Shown: positions 9,261 through 16,277 of the stretch, in pieces
Numbering within the stretch: the first letter of the stretch is position 1
Layout of the letters: each line of letters opens with the position of its first letter
NCBI RefSeq assembly: GCF_004341885.1
Contig: NZ_SLVX01000002.1
Coordinates: 310,001 to 374,000 of the forward strand
Length of the DNA stretch: 64,000 nt
Source of the DNA: Shinella granuli
GTDB taxonomy: Bacteria > Pseudomonadota > Alphaproteobacteria > Rhizobiales > Rhizobiaceae
Direction of reading: 5' to 3'
Notes under the pieces: model-generated
The model's database searches: none
What the model was told of the DNA's origin: nothing
Seen by the model: the letters and a program-made list of their open reading frames with translations, nothing else
Translations under genes and position numbers: made by a program

Positions 9261-9950
9261 ATGACCCGATTGCTCTATGCGCTTTCCGGCGCCGACCGGA
9301 CCCGCCAGTTCTCGCCCCATGTCTGGAAGACGGTGATGTCGCTCGCCCACAAGGGCCTCGCCTACGAGACGGTCCCCGTCGGCTTCACCGAGATCCCGGC
9401 CATCGAGGGCGGCAGCACGGCGACGGTGCCGCTCCTGCGTGACGGCGACCGGCTGGTGCGCGACAGTTTCGACATCGCCCTCTATCTCGACGAGGCCTAT
9501 CCCGACCGGCCGTCGCTGTTCGGCGGGGAGGGTGGCAGGGCGATGGCCCGCTTCATCGAGAACTGGTCGCAATCGACCCTGCACATGGCCGTCACCCGCA
9601 TCGCCATCCTCGACATCCACAATCTGCTGGAGCCCGCCGACCAGGCCTATTTCCGCCGCAGCCGCGAGGAACGCCTCGGCGCCTCGCTGGAGGACATCGC
9701 GGCGGCCGGCAAGGCGGAGGTCGAGGGCTTTGCCAAGAAGCTCCAGCCGCTGCGCAACATGCTGAAGGTCCAGCCCTTCATCGGCGGGGAAGGCCCGCTT
9801 TTCCCGGACTACATCGTCTTCGGCGCGCTGCAGTGGCTGCGCACGACGGCGGGCACGAAGGTGCTGGAGGAGGGCGATCCCGTCGCCGGCTGGTTCGCCC
9901 GCTGCCTCGACCTGCACGGCGGCGTCGGCCACCGTGTGACGGCGGCGTGA
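9261..9950 (+). CDS. glutathione S-transferase family protein, beta-etherase (LigE)-like
   Basis: A 229-residue protein with an N-terminal thioredoxin-like GST domain (about 1-85) and a helical C-terminal domain. The N-terminal part ('FSPHVWKTVMSLAHKGLAYE', then 'DSFDIALYLDEAYPDRPSLF') resembles LigE/LigF-type enzymes that cleave ether bonds in lignin-derived compounds with glutathione, but related proteins of unknown substrate are common in rhizobia. The ATG at 9261 has GAGG seven bases upstream; an adjacent TTG at 9258 is a weaker choice. It is monocistronic, with ndk following about 105 bases later. Substrate is unknown. Confidence 0.82.
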   Translation: MTRLLYALSGADRTRQFSPHVWKTVMSLAHKGLAYETVPVGFTEIPAIEGGSTATVPLLRDGDRLVRDSFDIALYLDEAYPDRPSLFGGEGGRAMARFIENWSQSTLHMAVTRIAILDIHNLLEPADQAYFRRSREERLGASLEDIAAAGKAEVEGFAKKLQPLRNMLKVQPFIGGEGPLFPDYIVFGALQWLRTTAGTKVLEEGDPVAGWFARCLDLHGGVGHRVTAA

Positions 9951-10055
9951 AACTTTGCCGCTGACGGCGCCAATCGCGGCGCCCCTCTTGTTTTGCGGGG
10001 CGTTGGCGGCTATGGAACCGGCCACTTTCACCGGAAAACCAAGGGAAACGGGAAA

Positions 10056-10478
10056 ATGGCGATTGAACGCACCTTTTCGATGATCAAGCCGGACGCGACG
10101 AAGCGCAACCTGACCGGCGCGATCACCAAGATGCTCGAAGACGCGGGCCTGCGCGTCGTTGCTTCCAAGCGCGTCTGGATGAGCAAGCGCGAAGCCGAAG
10201 GCTTCTACGCCGTTCACAAGGAGCGTCCGTTCTTCGGCGAGCTCGTTGAAGGCATGACCTCCGGCCCGACGGTCGTCCAGGTCCTGGAAGGCGAGAACGC
10301 CATCCTGAAGAATCGCGAAGTCATGGGCGCCACCAACCCGGCCAACGCCGACGAGGGCACGATCCGCAAGACGCATGCCCTGTCGATCGGCGAAAACTCG
10401 GTTCACGGCTCGGACGCGCCGGAAACCGCTGCCCAGGAAATCAAGTACTGGTTCTCCGACACCGAAATCGTCGGCTGA
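10056..10478 (+). CDS. ndk: nucleoside diphosphate kinase
   Basis: Transfers the terminal phosphate of an NTP to an NDP through a phosphohistidine, balancing cellular nucleotide pools. It has 140 residues, the usual size. The opening '[15 protein letters not shown]' is diagnostic. The catalytic His117 lies in '[12 protein letters not shown]'. The ATG at 10056 follows AAGGGAAACGGGAAA; an earlier TTG would add 21 unrelated residues. A strong terminator follows, so it is transcribed as a single gene. Confidence 0.98.
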   Translation: MAIERTFSMIKPDATKRNLTGAITKMLEDAGLRVVASKRVWMSKREAEGFYAVHKERPFFGELVEGMTSGPTVVQVLEGENAILKNREVMGATNPANADEGTIRKTHALSIGENSVHGSDAPETAAQEIKYWFSDTEIVG

Positions 10479-10522
10479 ATCGGTTTGTCCGGCTCCGGCC
10501 GGAAGCCTTTGACAGGATTTGG

Positions 10523-10550
10523 AAACCGGGGCCGAAAGGCTCCGGTTTTT
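10523..10550 (+). terminator. rho-independent terminator after ndk
   Basis: An 11-bp stem (10523-10533 with 10538-10548, one G-U pair) with a GAAA tetraloop, followed by a T-run at 10546-10550. It abuts the stop codon of the convergent gene at 10550. Confidence 0.85.
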
Positions 10551-11959
10551 CATTGGGCCGGATCGAACTTGAAGATCGGCTGGCCGGCCAGCAGCAGCGC
10601 TTCGGCCGGGTGATGCATATGGCTCTGGCAGCCGCGATCGAGGCGCATTGCGAAATCCGTGGCGATGGCAAGCTTCGTTTCGGTCGGCTCGACGGCAAGG
10701 ACGAAATCGGCAAGGCGCGCATGGTCGCCCGCGGCAAACAGCAGTTCCGCAATGACCGGCGCCTTGAGCGGGTCCTTCGCGAGCGGCGTCAGCGGCACGG
10801 ATTTCAGGGATCTGGAAAGCTCCACCCACAATGGCCATTCCGCCTGGAATTTCGGGCTGATGTCCGTCGGCCTGTCCGGAAGGACATCGGATTTGCCGGC
10901 GAGGTAGGGAGCGAGCGCGTCGATCGCCACGGCCCGGTCGATGAGGTCCCGTATCGAGACATTGCTGGTCGGGGGCACGACACGGCGCGTATTGATGGAC
11001 ATGATTTCGAGCGTCGTGTCGACCACGGCGGGATTGGGCCCTGCGGCACGAAGAGCCCTGTAGGCCACCAGCCATGCCGGATCAAGAAGACCCTCCGGCG
11101 TGATCCGCCCGGCCGTGATCTCGGCCAGAACCGCCTCTGCCGCCTTTGCTGTCGAGGCGATATCGCCGGTCTGGTTCACATAGGTCATCAGGAAATCGCG
11201 TTCCGGCTCCTTCGCCGCCGCGAGCCAGACGGTGTGCAGGCTTTTCTGCGTCGCTTGGGCCGCGGCGTCGGGCACCGGAAGCCGCGGCAGGGCCGGGTTG
11301 CCGACGAGCGCCGGCGCCCAGCTCCAGAGCCGCGTCAGGTCCGCGAGCCTGGTCGTGTCGGGAAAGCCGGCAACGAAAACCGGCCAGGCATTCGGGTCGC
11401 GCTGGCTCGCAACGAGCCCTGCCTGAAGGAAGAACAGCTTGTGGCGGCCCGCCGATGCGGCGAGTTTGGCCTTCTCCTCATCGGGCCGGTCCGCGATGGC
11501 GGGCACGATCCGCCCGCTGAGCGAGACTTGCCGTTCCGGCGGCAGGCTGGCGATCGCGGCCAGCAATTTCTCGCCATCCCCATGCAGCAGGATTGCCCGC
11601 ACGGTGGAAATCAGCCCGTTCAACTGAACCGGATCGGCATCGCCCAGCGTGTCGAACCCGTCGCGCGTCGCGTCGATGGCGCCGGCAAGATCGATCGCCT
11701 CGCGCACGCCGGCATCGCGCAGTCCATGGGCGAGGGCTGCGGCCTCGTCCATGGAAAGCCCGCCGTAGCGCATCTTCAGATAGGCCGCTTCCGCCCCGAA
11801 ACCGCGCGCCTTCAAGCGCGGCAGTTTCTCCCGGTCCGCCAGCACCGTATCCGAGAAGGCAAGGATTACGGGCTTTGCCGGACAGGTCGCTGCCTCCTCG
11901 GCGTAGGCCGCAGGGGAGAGCACGGAAAGGCCGAAAGCCAAGGCAGGCAGGAATCGCAT
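10550..11959 (-). CDS. periplasmic protein of unknown function, 469 aa
   Basis: Not recognised. The protein starts with a Sec signal peptide (MRFLPALAFG..., cleavage near 'AAYAEE'). The rest is a mainly alpha-helical, Ala/Leu-rich soluble domain without obvious catalytic motifs; a pair of histidines and a cysteine lie near the C-terminus ('CQSHMHHPAE'). The start at 11959 has CGGAGGATC upstream, whereas the open frame beyond it overlaps the preceding gene. It is third in an apparent operon after a CGNR regulator and a lipoprotein, 58 bases behind the latter. It may act with that lipoprotein in the envelope, but this is only inference from position. Confidence 0.7.
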   Translation of the reverse strand: MRFLPALAFGLSVLSPAAYAEEAATCPAKPVILAFSDTVLADREKLPRLKARGFGAEAAYLKMRYGGLSMDEAAALAHGLRDAGVREAIDLAGAIDATRDGFDTLGDADPVQLNGLISTVRAILLHGDGEKLLAAIASLPPERQVSLSGRIVPAIADRPDEEKAKLAASAGRHKLFFLQAGLVASQRDPNAWPVFVAGFPDTTRLADLTRLWSWAPALVGNPALPRLPVPDAAAQATQKSLHTVWLAAAKEPERDFLMTYVNQTGDIASTAKAAEAVLAEITAGRITPEGLLDPAWLVAYRALRAAGPNPAVVDTTLEIMSINTRRVVPPTSNVSIRDLIDRAVAIDALAPYLAGKSDVLPDRPTDISPKFQAEWPLWVELSRSLKSVPLTPLAKDPLKAPVIAELLFAAGDHARLADFVLAVEPTETKLAIATDFAMRLDRGCQSHMHHPAEALLLAGQPIFKFDPAQ

Positions 11960-12017
11960 CTGTCCGATCCTCCGGGAGCAGCTTTGGATGGAACGCGCGA
12001 TCCATGGCGAATATTCG

Positions 12018-12524
12018 TCAACTGGCGGGGCACGCCGCCGTTTCGAAACGTTCGGGCGCCTTGCCGTCCTTGAACACCTCCGGATTCTTGTCGTAGCCGG
12101 GGCCGACGACCAGGGCCTTTGCCGGCAGGATGCTCTGGTCGACATTGGAGGTGACCTGGGTTTCCAGGCTCTGCAGCACCGCGCCGTCCGGCCCGACGAC
12201 CCGGATGGCCACCTTGTAGGGCACGCCCTTCCTCACGCAGGAAATGTCCGGGCTTTCCAGCGCGACGCGGGTGAGATTGGCGAACAGCTTGCGCTCCAGC
12301 GTTAGCGGCGCGCCGCCCGCCGGGTTCTCGAACTCGGCCCGCACCACGGAGCCTTCCGGCACCGGCTCCGTGCGGTCGAGCGTCACCATATAGGTGGCAT
12401 AGGCGAGGCGGTAGTTGAAGACGAACATCTTGCCCGTCAGCTTGAGCGGATCCGGTCCCGTCTCGCGCTGGCAGGCGGCAAGGGACAGCAGGAGCGGCAG
12501 CAGGATCAGCCGGGATGTTCTCAT
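12018..12524 (-). CDS. envelope lipoprotein of unknown function, 168 aa
   Basis: Not recognised by name. The lipoprotein signal is clear: MRTSRLILLPLLLSLAAC with a LAAC lipobox, then 'QRETG'. The mature part is beta-rich with two further cysteines ('DISCVRKG' and a C-terminal 'TAACPAS') that could form a disulfide. The ATG at 12524 has GGAGAGAGGG upstream and overlaps the stop of the CGNR gene in an ATGA, indicating translational coupling. It is followed by the 469-residue periplasmic protein, so the two probably share a role in the envelope. Confidence 0.75.
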   Translation of the reverse strand: MRTSRLILLPLLLSLAACQRETGPDPLKLTGKMFVFNYRLAYATYMVTLDRTEPVPEGSVVRAEFENPAGGAPLTLERKLFANLTRVALESPDISCVRKGVPYKVAIRVVGPDGAVLQSLETQVTSNVDQSILPAKALVVGPGYDKNPEVFKDGKAPERFETAACPAS

Positions 12525-13075
12525 GGCCCTCTCTCCTCGCGGTTGCGATGGTAATGGCGGCTGGCCTTTGCCCGGTTGCCGCAGACGGCCATGTCGCACC
12601 AGGCGCGCGAGCGGTTGCGGCTGCGGTCGAGGAAGAGCCAGTGGCAGTTCGGGCAGATCTTCAGCCGTTCCGGCTCCGGATGTGCCAGCAGCAGGAGGGC
12701 GGAGCGCGCCGTCGCGGTATCGAGCGCCCGCGGCCGGTTGCCCGAACGGCGCAGCGTGGTGGCGATGGCCTCCAGGAGGTCGGCAAGCAGCGCCGGCGTG
12801 CCATGGCCCCGCACCTCGGCGCGAAAATGCCGGTCGATCGCCTCGCGCAGCGCGATCAGCCCCGCGCGTCCCTCCTCGCTCACCGCCTCGAGCGGGCCGA
12901 AACGCGCATGCTCCGCCCCGTGCCGGTCCGCCCCGGCGGGGAAGGCATCCATGATGGCGGGATCGGCGAAACGGTCGATCCGCCGATCGGGATCGCCGCG
13001 CAGCACCACGGAATTGGCGACATCGAGGGCGAGCGCGCCGCCGGAGAAACGATGCGGGGTCCAGGAAAAGGTCAT
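12521..13075 (-). CDS. CGNR zinc-finger (ABATE) regulator
   Basis: A 184-residue protein with an N-terminal ABATE-type domain, beginning near 'GGALALDVANSV', and a C-terminal CGNR zinc finger with 'CPNC' and 'CDMAVCGNRAKASRH'. The family is thought to be DNA-binding and regulatory. The start is the ATG at 13075. It lies only about five bases after a TAGAAT -10-like hexamer, so the transcript may be leaderless. It is first in an operon with a lipoprotein (ATGA overlap) and a periplasmic protein, and it diverges from an orphan LivH-type permease across an inverted repeat. It may therefore regulate both directions (inference). Confidence 0.85.
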   Translation of the reverse strand: MTFSWTPHRFSGGALALDVANSVVLRGDPDRRIDRFADPAIMDAFPAGADRHGAEHARFGPLEAVSEEGRAGLIALREAIDRHFRAEVRGHGTPALLADLLEAIATTLRRSGNRPRALDTATARSALLLLAHPEPERLKICPNCHWLFLDRSRNRSRAWCDMAVCGNRAKASRHYHRNREERGP

Positions 13076-13080
13076 GCGAT

Positions 13081-13116
13081 ATTCTAACTGGTAAAAGTCT
13101 TTTTGCCAGTTATAAT
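13081..13116. promoter_or_regulatory. divergent promoter with inverted repeat
   Basis: TAACTGG (13085-13091) and CCAGTTA (13106-13112) form a perfect 7-bp inverted repeat, and the inner A-run and T-run extend the symmetry. On the plus strand the right arm runs into a TATAAT (13111-13116) facing the permease gene. On the minus strand a TAGAAT (13086-13081) with CTGGCA 17 bases upstream faces the CGNR gene. A protein bound here would cover both -10 boxes. Confidence 0.55.
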
Positions 13117-13193
13117 TTCGGCACGGTTCCAGGAGGGCAGGCAGTGGCTTCCCGGGAGGCGTGTGTGACAATGCGGGAAAGCCCGGAACCGCC

Positions 13194-14090
13194 ATGGCCT
13201 ATTTCCTCCAGCAGATCGCCAATGCCGCGCCCGTCGCCGCGCTCTATGCGGCACTCGCCTTCGGCTATTCGATCGCCTTTGCCGTGACGCGCCGGGCGGA
13301 TGTCGCCTATGGCGCGCTCTTCGCCTTCGCCGCGCAGATGTTCATCCTTTTTTCCGGTTACGGCTGGGACCGGCTCTGGCTGGTGCTGCCCGCCGCGCTC
13401 GGCTTCGGCGCGGTCGTGGCGCTGCTCTACGGCGTCGGCGCCGGCCTCGTCGTCGGGCGCCATGTCATGCGCCCGCTCGCCTTCTCCTCGGACAATACGG
13501 TGGTGGTCGCCGCGCTCGGCGTCGTGCTGGTGCTGATGGAGACGGCGCGGCTCGCCGCGGACACGCGCAGCCTCTGGCTGCCGCCCTTCCTCAACACGCC
13601 GGTCGTGCTGTGGGGCGATCCGGCCTTTCCCGTCGCGCTGACGGTGCTGCAACTGGCAAACACCGCCGCCATGGCCGCCATCGTCCTTGCCGGCCATCTC
13701 TTCCTCGCCCGCTCCGCCTGGGGCCGGCGCTGGCGGGCGGTCTCTGAGGACCGGCAGGCGGCGGCGCTCTGCGGCGTCGACGCCGCGGGAGTCTACCTTT
13801 CGGCCTATGCGCTGGCGGCGCTGATCGCCAGCCTCACCGGCATCCTCGCCGTCTCCTACTACGGCAACATGGATTTCGGCGGCGGCCTCGTCTTCGGGGT
13901 GAAGGTGCTGTTCATCGCCGCCATCGGCGGGGCCGGCACGCCGCTGCTCTCCGCCCTCGGCGGCGCGGCCATGGGTCTCGCGGAGACGCTGTGGAGCGCC
14001 TATGGCGATTTTTTATGGCGCGACCTGGTGATCTTTTCCGCGCTGGTCCTGCTGCTGGTGATTTTCCGGCGCGAGCGGCCGGTGCCGTAG
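13194..14090 (+). CDS. branched-chain amino acid ABC transporter permease, LivH-like, orphan
   Basis: A 298-residue inner-membrane protein with about eight hydrophobic segments in the LivH/BPD_transp_2 pattern. The ending 'VKVLFIAAIGGAGTPLLSALGGAAMGL' matches the conserved LivH region that contacts the ATPase subunit. The normal partners (LivM permease, LivG/LivF ATPases, binding protein) are absent here, so it either pairs with subunits encoded elsewhere or is a relic. The start at 13194 has a weak ribosome-binding site. It diverges from the CGNR regulator. Family membership is secure, transport function is not. Confidence 0.85.
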   Translation: MAYFLQQIANAAPVAALYAALAFGYSIAFAVTRRADVAYGALFAFAAQMFILFSGYGWDRLWLVLPAALGFGAVVALLYGVGAGLVVGRHVMRPLAFSSDNTVVVAALGVVLVLMETARLAADTRSLWLPPFLNTPVVLWGDPAFPVALTVLQLANTAAMAAIVLAGHLFLARSAWGRRWRAVSEDRQAAALCGVDAAGVYLSAYALAALIASLTGILAVSYYGNMDFGGGLVFGVKVLFIAAIGGAGTPLLSALGGAAMGLAETLWSAYGDFLWRDLVIFSALVLLLVIFRRERPVP

Positions 14091-14095
14091 ATGGC

Positions 14096-14259
14096 GTGCC
14101 GTGTCGCATGGATCCTCGGGTCGAGCTCGAGGATGACGGAGAGGAGAAGAGGTTGCCCGACCGTCAAACGGTGCGGAAAAAGGCAACGTGGCTGGTCTGT
14201 ATGTCCTTCCTTCTGGCGTCATCCTCGGGCTCGACCCGAGGATCCACGCGACATGGCAG
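14096..14259. repeat. inverted pair of rhizobial GATCCTCGGGTCGAGC-type palindromic repeats
   Basis: A hairpin-forming element (14096-14138, GGATCCTCGGGTCGAGCTCG..., ending GATGACG) is followed about 78 bases later by a reverse-complement copy (14217-14259, CGTCATCCTCGGGCTCGACC...). Each copy can fold on itself and the two can pair with each other. The pair fills most of the gap between the convergent livH-like and moaE genes. Related elements occur at 20176 and 29798. Confidence 0.75.
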
Positions 14260-14278
14260 ACCATGGCCGGCAATTCCG

Positions 14279-14743
14279 CTACGACCACGCCTCCCGCGCC
14301 CGGTCGTCGCTTTCCTTGGCATCCACCCAGCCGCCCTCGCGGCCGTCGGCGAAATGCTCCTTCTTCCAGAAGGGGGCGGAGGTCTTCAGGTAGTCCATGA
14401 CGAAGGAGGCGCCGTCGAAGGCGGCGTGGCGGTGCGGGGCGAGCGCGATGACGAGCACGATGTTCTCGCCCGGCGCGATCTTGCCGACACGATGGATGGC
14501 GGTAATGCCGAGAAGCGAGAAGCGCTCCACGGCCTTGCGGCAGATGCGGCCGATCTCGGCCTCGGCCATGCCGGGATAATGTTCGAGCTCCAGCGCGGAA
14601 AGCCTGCCGCCCTCGTCACGGCACAGGCCGGTGAAGGTGACGACGGCACCGGCATCGCGCCGCCCGGCGGCAAGGCGGGCGGCTTCCGCGGCGGCGTCGA
14701 AATCCTCCGTCTGGACACGCACGATGACCGGGGCGCCGGTCAT
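14279..14743 (-). CDS. moaE: molybdopterin synthase catalytic subunit MoaE
   Basis: Large subunit of molybdopterin synthase, which moves sulfur from the MoaD C-terminal thiocarboxylate to precursor Z (cyclic pyranopterin monophosphate). It has 154 residues. Family features include 'GAVVTFTGLCRDE' near the N-terminus, 'ALELEHYPGMAE', the substrate-site 'HRVGKIAPGE', 'HRHAAFDG' and the late 'PFWKKEH' lysines. It lies three bases after moaD, in the unit pgsA-moaD-moaE. The product would serve molybdoenzymes such as that at 22802-24916. Confidence 0.97.
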   Translation of the reverse strand: MTGAPVIVRVQTEDFDAAAEAARLAAGRRDAGAVVTFTGLCRDEGGRLSALELEHYPGMAEAEIGRICRKAVERFSLLGITAIHRVGKIAPGENIVLVIALAPHRHAAFDGASFVMDYLKTSAPFWKKEHFADGREGGWVDAKESDDRAREAWS

Positions 14744-14746
14744 CGC

Positions 14747-15001
14747 TCAGCCTCCCGTCATCGGCGGGAAGAGGGCGATCTCGCGGGCGCCGAGAATGGG
14801 CTCGTCGTGCTCGACATGCTCCTGGTTGATCGCGATGCGGATGACCTTTTCATGCTCCAGCGCGTGGGCATAGTCCTCGCCGAGCGTCTTCAGATAGGCG
14901 AGCAGGTCGCCGCCGGTCCTGACGGAGGCGGGCAGGTCGATTTCCTCCTCGCCCTTACCGATCCGTTCGCGCACCCAGGCGAAATAGACGAGCTTCGTCA
15001 T
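14747..15001 (-). CDS. moaD: molybdopterin synthase sulfur carrier subunit MoaD
   Basis: Ubiquitin-fold sulfur carrier of 84 residues that, once adenylated and thiocarboxylated at its C-terminus, donates sulfur for molybdopterin formation. The essential terminal Gly-Gly is present ('FPPMTGG' at the end), and the fold is matched by 'KLVYFAWVRERIG' and 'EIALFPP'. It is separated from pgsA by a single base and from moaE by three, so the three genes are surely co-transcribed. Confidence 0.96.
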   Translation of the reverse strand: MTKLVYFAWVRERIGKGEEEIDLPASVRTGGDLLAYLKTLGEDYAHALEHEKVIRIAINQEHVEHDEPILGAREIALFPPMTGG

Positions 15002-15002
15002 C

Positions 15003-15587
15003 TTACTCGTCCACGATGTGCTTCAGGCCGACGCGGAAATAGTCGTAGCCGGTATACATGGTGATGAGCGCGGCGGCCCAGAGCAGGGTGATGCCGATCT
15101 CGGTCGTGTAGGGCAGGATCTTGTCGCCGGCGGGGCCGGCCAGCAGGAAGGCGATGGCGAGCATCTGGATCGCCGTCTTCCACTTGGCGATGCGTGTGAC
15201 GGGCACGCTGACCTTGAGGTCGGCGAGATATTCGCGCAGGCCCGAGACGAGGATCTCGCGGCACAGGATGATGATCGCGGCCCAGATCGTCCAGCCGGCG
15301 ATGGTGCCGTCCGCGGCCATCAGGAGCAGCACCGAGGCGACCAGCAGCTTGTCGGCGATCGGGTCGAGCATGCGGCCGATATTCGACGTCTGGTTCCAGA
15401 TACGGGCGAGGTAACCATCGAGATAGTCGGTGATCGAGGCGACGACGAACAGCCAGAAGGCCGCCCAGCGCGCAAAGTCCGACGATTCCAGCCGCCCTTC
15501 GACGAAGAAGCAGAGAACGATCAGCGGAACGGCCACGATACGGCCGTAGGTGAGGAGGTTCGGGATGCTGTATGCGCGGGAAGCCAT
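15003..15587 (-). CDS. pgsA: CDP-diacylglycerol--glycerol-3-phosphate 3-phosphatidyltransferase
   Basis: Membrane enzyme making phosphatidylglycerophosphate, the committed step to phosphatidylglycerol and cardiolipin. It has 194 residues with several membrane helices. The CDP-alcohol phosphotransferase signature DGx2ARx8Gx3Dx3D is seen as 'DGYLARIWNQTSNIG' followed by 'RMLDPIADK'. The start is set at the ATG at 15587 (MASRAYSIPN), which fits the usual rhizobial N-terminus; a TTG 25 codons upstream is unlikely. It heads pgsA-moaD-moaE. Confidence 0.96.
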   Translation of the reverse strand: MASRAYSIPNLLTYGRIVAVPLIVLCFFVEGRLESSDFARWAAFWLFVVASITDYLDGYLARIWNQTSNIGRMLDPIADKLLVASVLLLMAADGTIAGWTIWAAIIILCREILVSGLREYLADLKVSVPVTRIAKWKTAIQMLAIAFLLAGPAGDKILPYTTEIGITLLWAAALITMYTGYDYFRVGLKHIVDE

Positions 15588-15742
15588 GGATTCTTCAGTC
15601 TCGACAGGTTTGCGGCTAGATGAGGTCTTTGTGACAGCGCCGTCAACCTTTGTTTCCGGCAATTCTTGGCGAATTTACGGAGCGTGGGCGAATGTCGCAG
15701 CCATTCGCGGAAAACGCCGCGGATTCTGCGGGGCCGGCGCGC

Positions 15743-16210
15743 TCATGTCGGCGGCTTGCCGTCCGTCGTGAAGGCGGCGGAAAAGCGCTTGCCGTCCGAC
15801 AGAGTGCCCTCGCAGGCAATCGTGGCCGGCCCCTTCACCGGATTGCCGAAACCGCAGGTGCCCGTTGCCGGAAAGACATCCGGCTGGTCCGGCGTGTCCT
15901 TGCGGCTGACGATCACCTTGTCGAGGTTGATGACGTCCGTATCCGGCGTCGGATTGTCGCCGTCCATGCCGGTGAAGGTGACGATCCGGCCGTCGTCGAG
16001 CACGAAATAGAAGCCGACGCGGCCGTTCGGATAGGTGACGTTGAGCAGCTTTTGCGAGCAGGCCTCGCTGAACCGCAGGTCGCCGACAACGAGCTCGGCG
16101 CAGGTTCCGCTGACGCCCAGCATCTGCGCATCGCCGACCTGCGTCTGTGCAGCGGCGGCTGTTGCGACAAGGCAGAGGCCGAAGGGCACGATCTTGCGGA
16201 AGACGGTCAT
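15743..16210 (-). CDS. exported protein of unknown function, 155 aa
   Basis: Not recognised. A Sec signal peptide (MTVFRKIVPFGLCLVATAAAAQ) is followed by a small beta-rich domain with four cysteines ('GTCAEL', 'SEACSQ', 'GTCGFG', 'ACEGTL'), suggesting two disulfides in the periplasm. 'GRVGFYFVLDDGRIVTFTG' is a striking beta-hairpin-like stretch. The ATG at 16210 has AAAGAGG upstream, which supports the start. The gene sits between uvrC and pgsA on the same strand, with gaps of 67 and 155 bases, so it may be transcribed with them. No function is proposed. Confidence 0.75.
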   Translation of the reverse strand: MTVFRKIVPFGLCLVATAAAAQTQVGDAQMLGVSGTCAELVVGDLRFSEACSQKLLNVTYPNGRVGFYFVLDDGRIVTFTGMDGDNPTPDTDVINLDKVIVSRKDTPDQPDVFPATGTCGFGNPVKGPATIACEGTLSDGKRFSAAFTTDGKPPT

Positions 16211-16277
16211 GGCGCCTCTTTCCTAGGTGAAGGAATGCCGTATGGGCACCCTAGCACCCGCCGGCAGGCCGGGCCAG

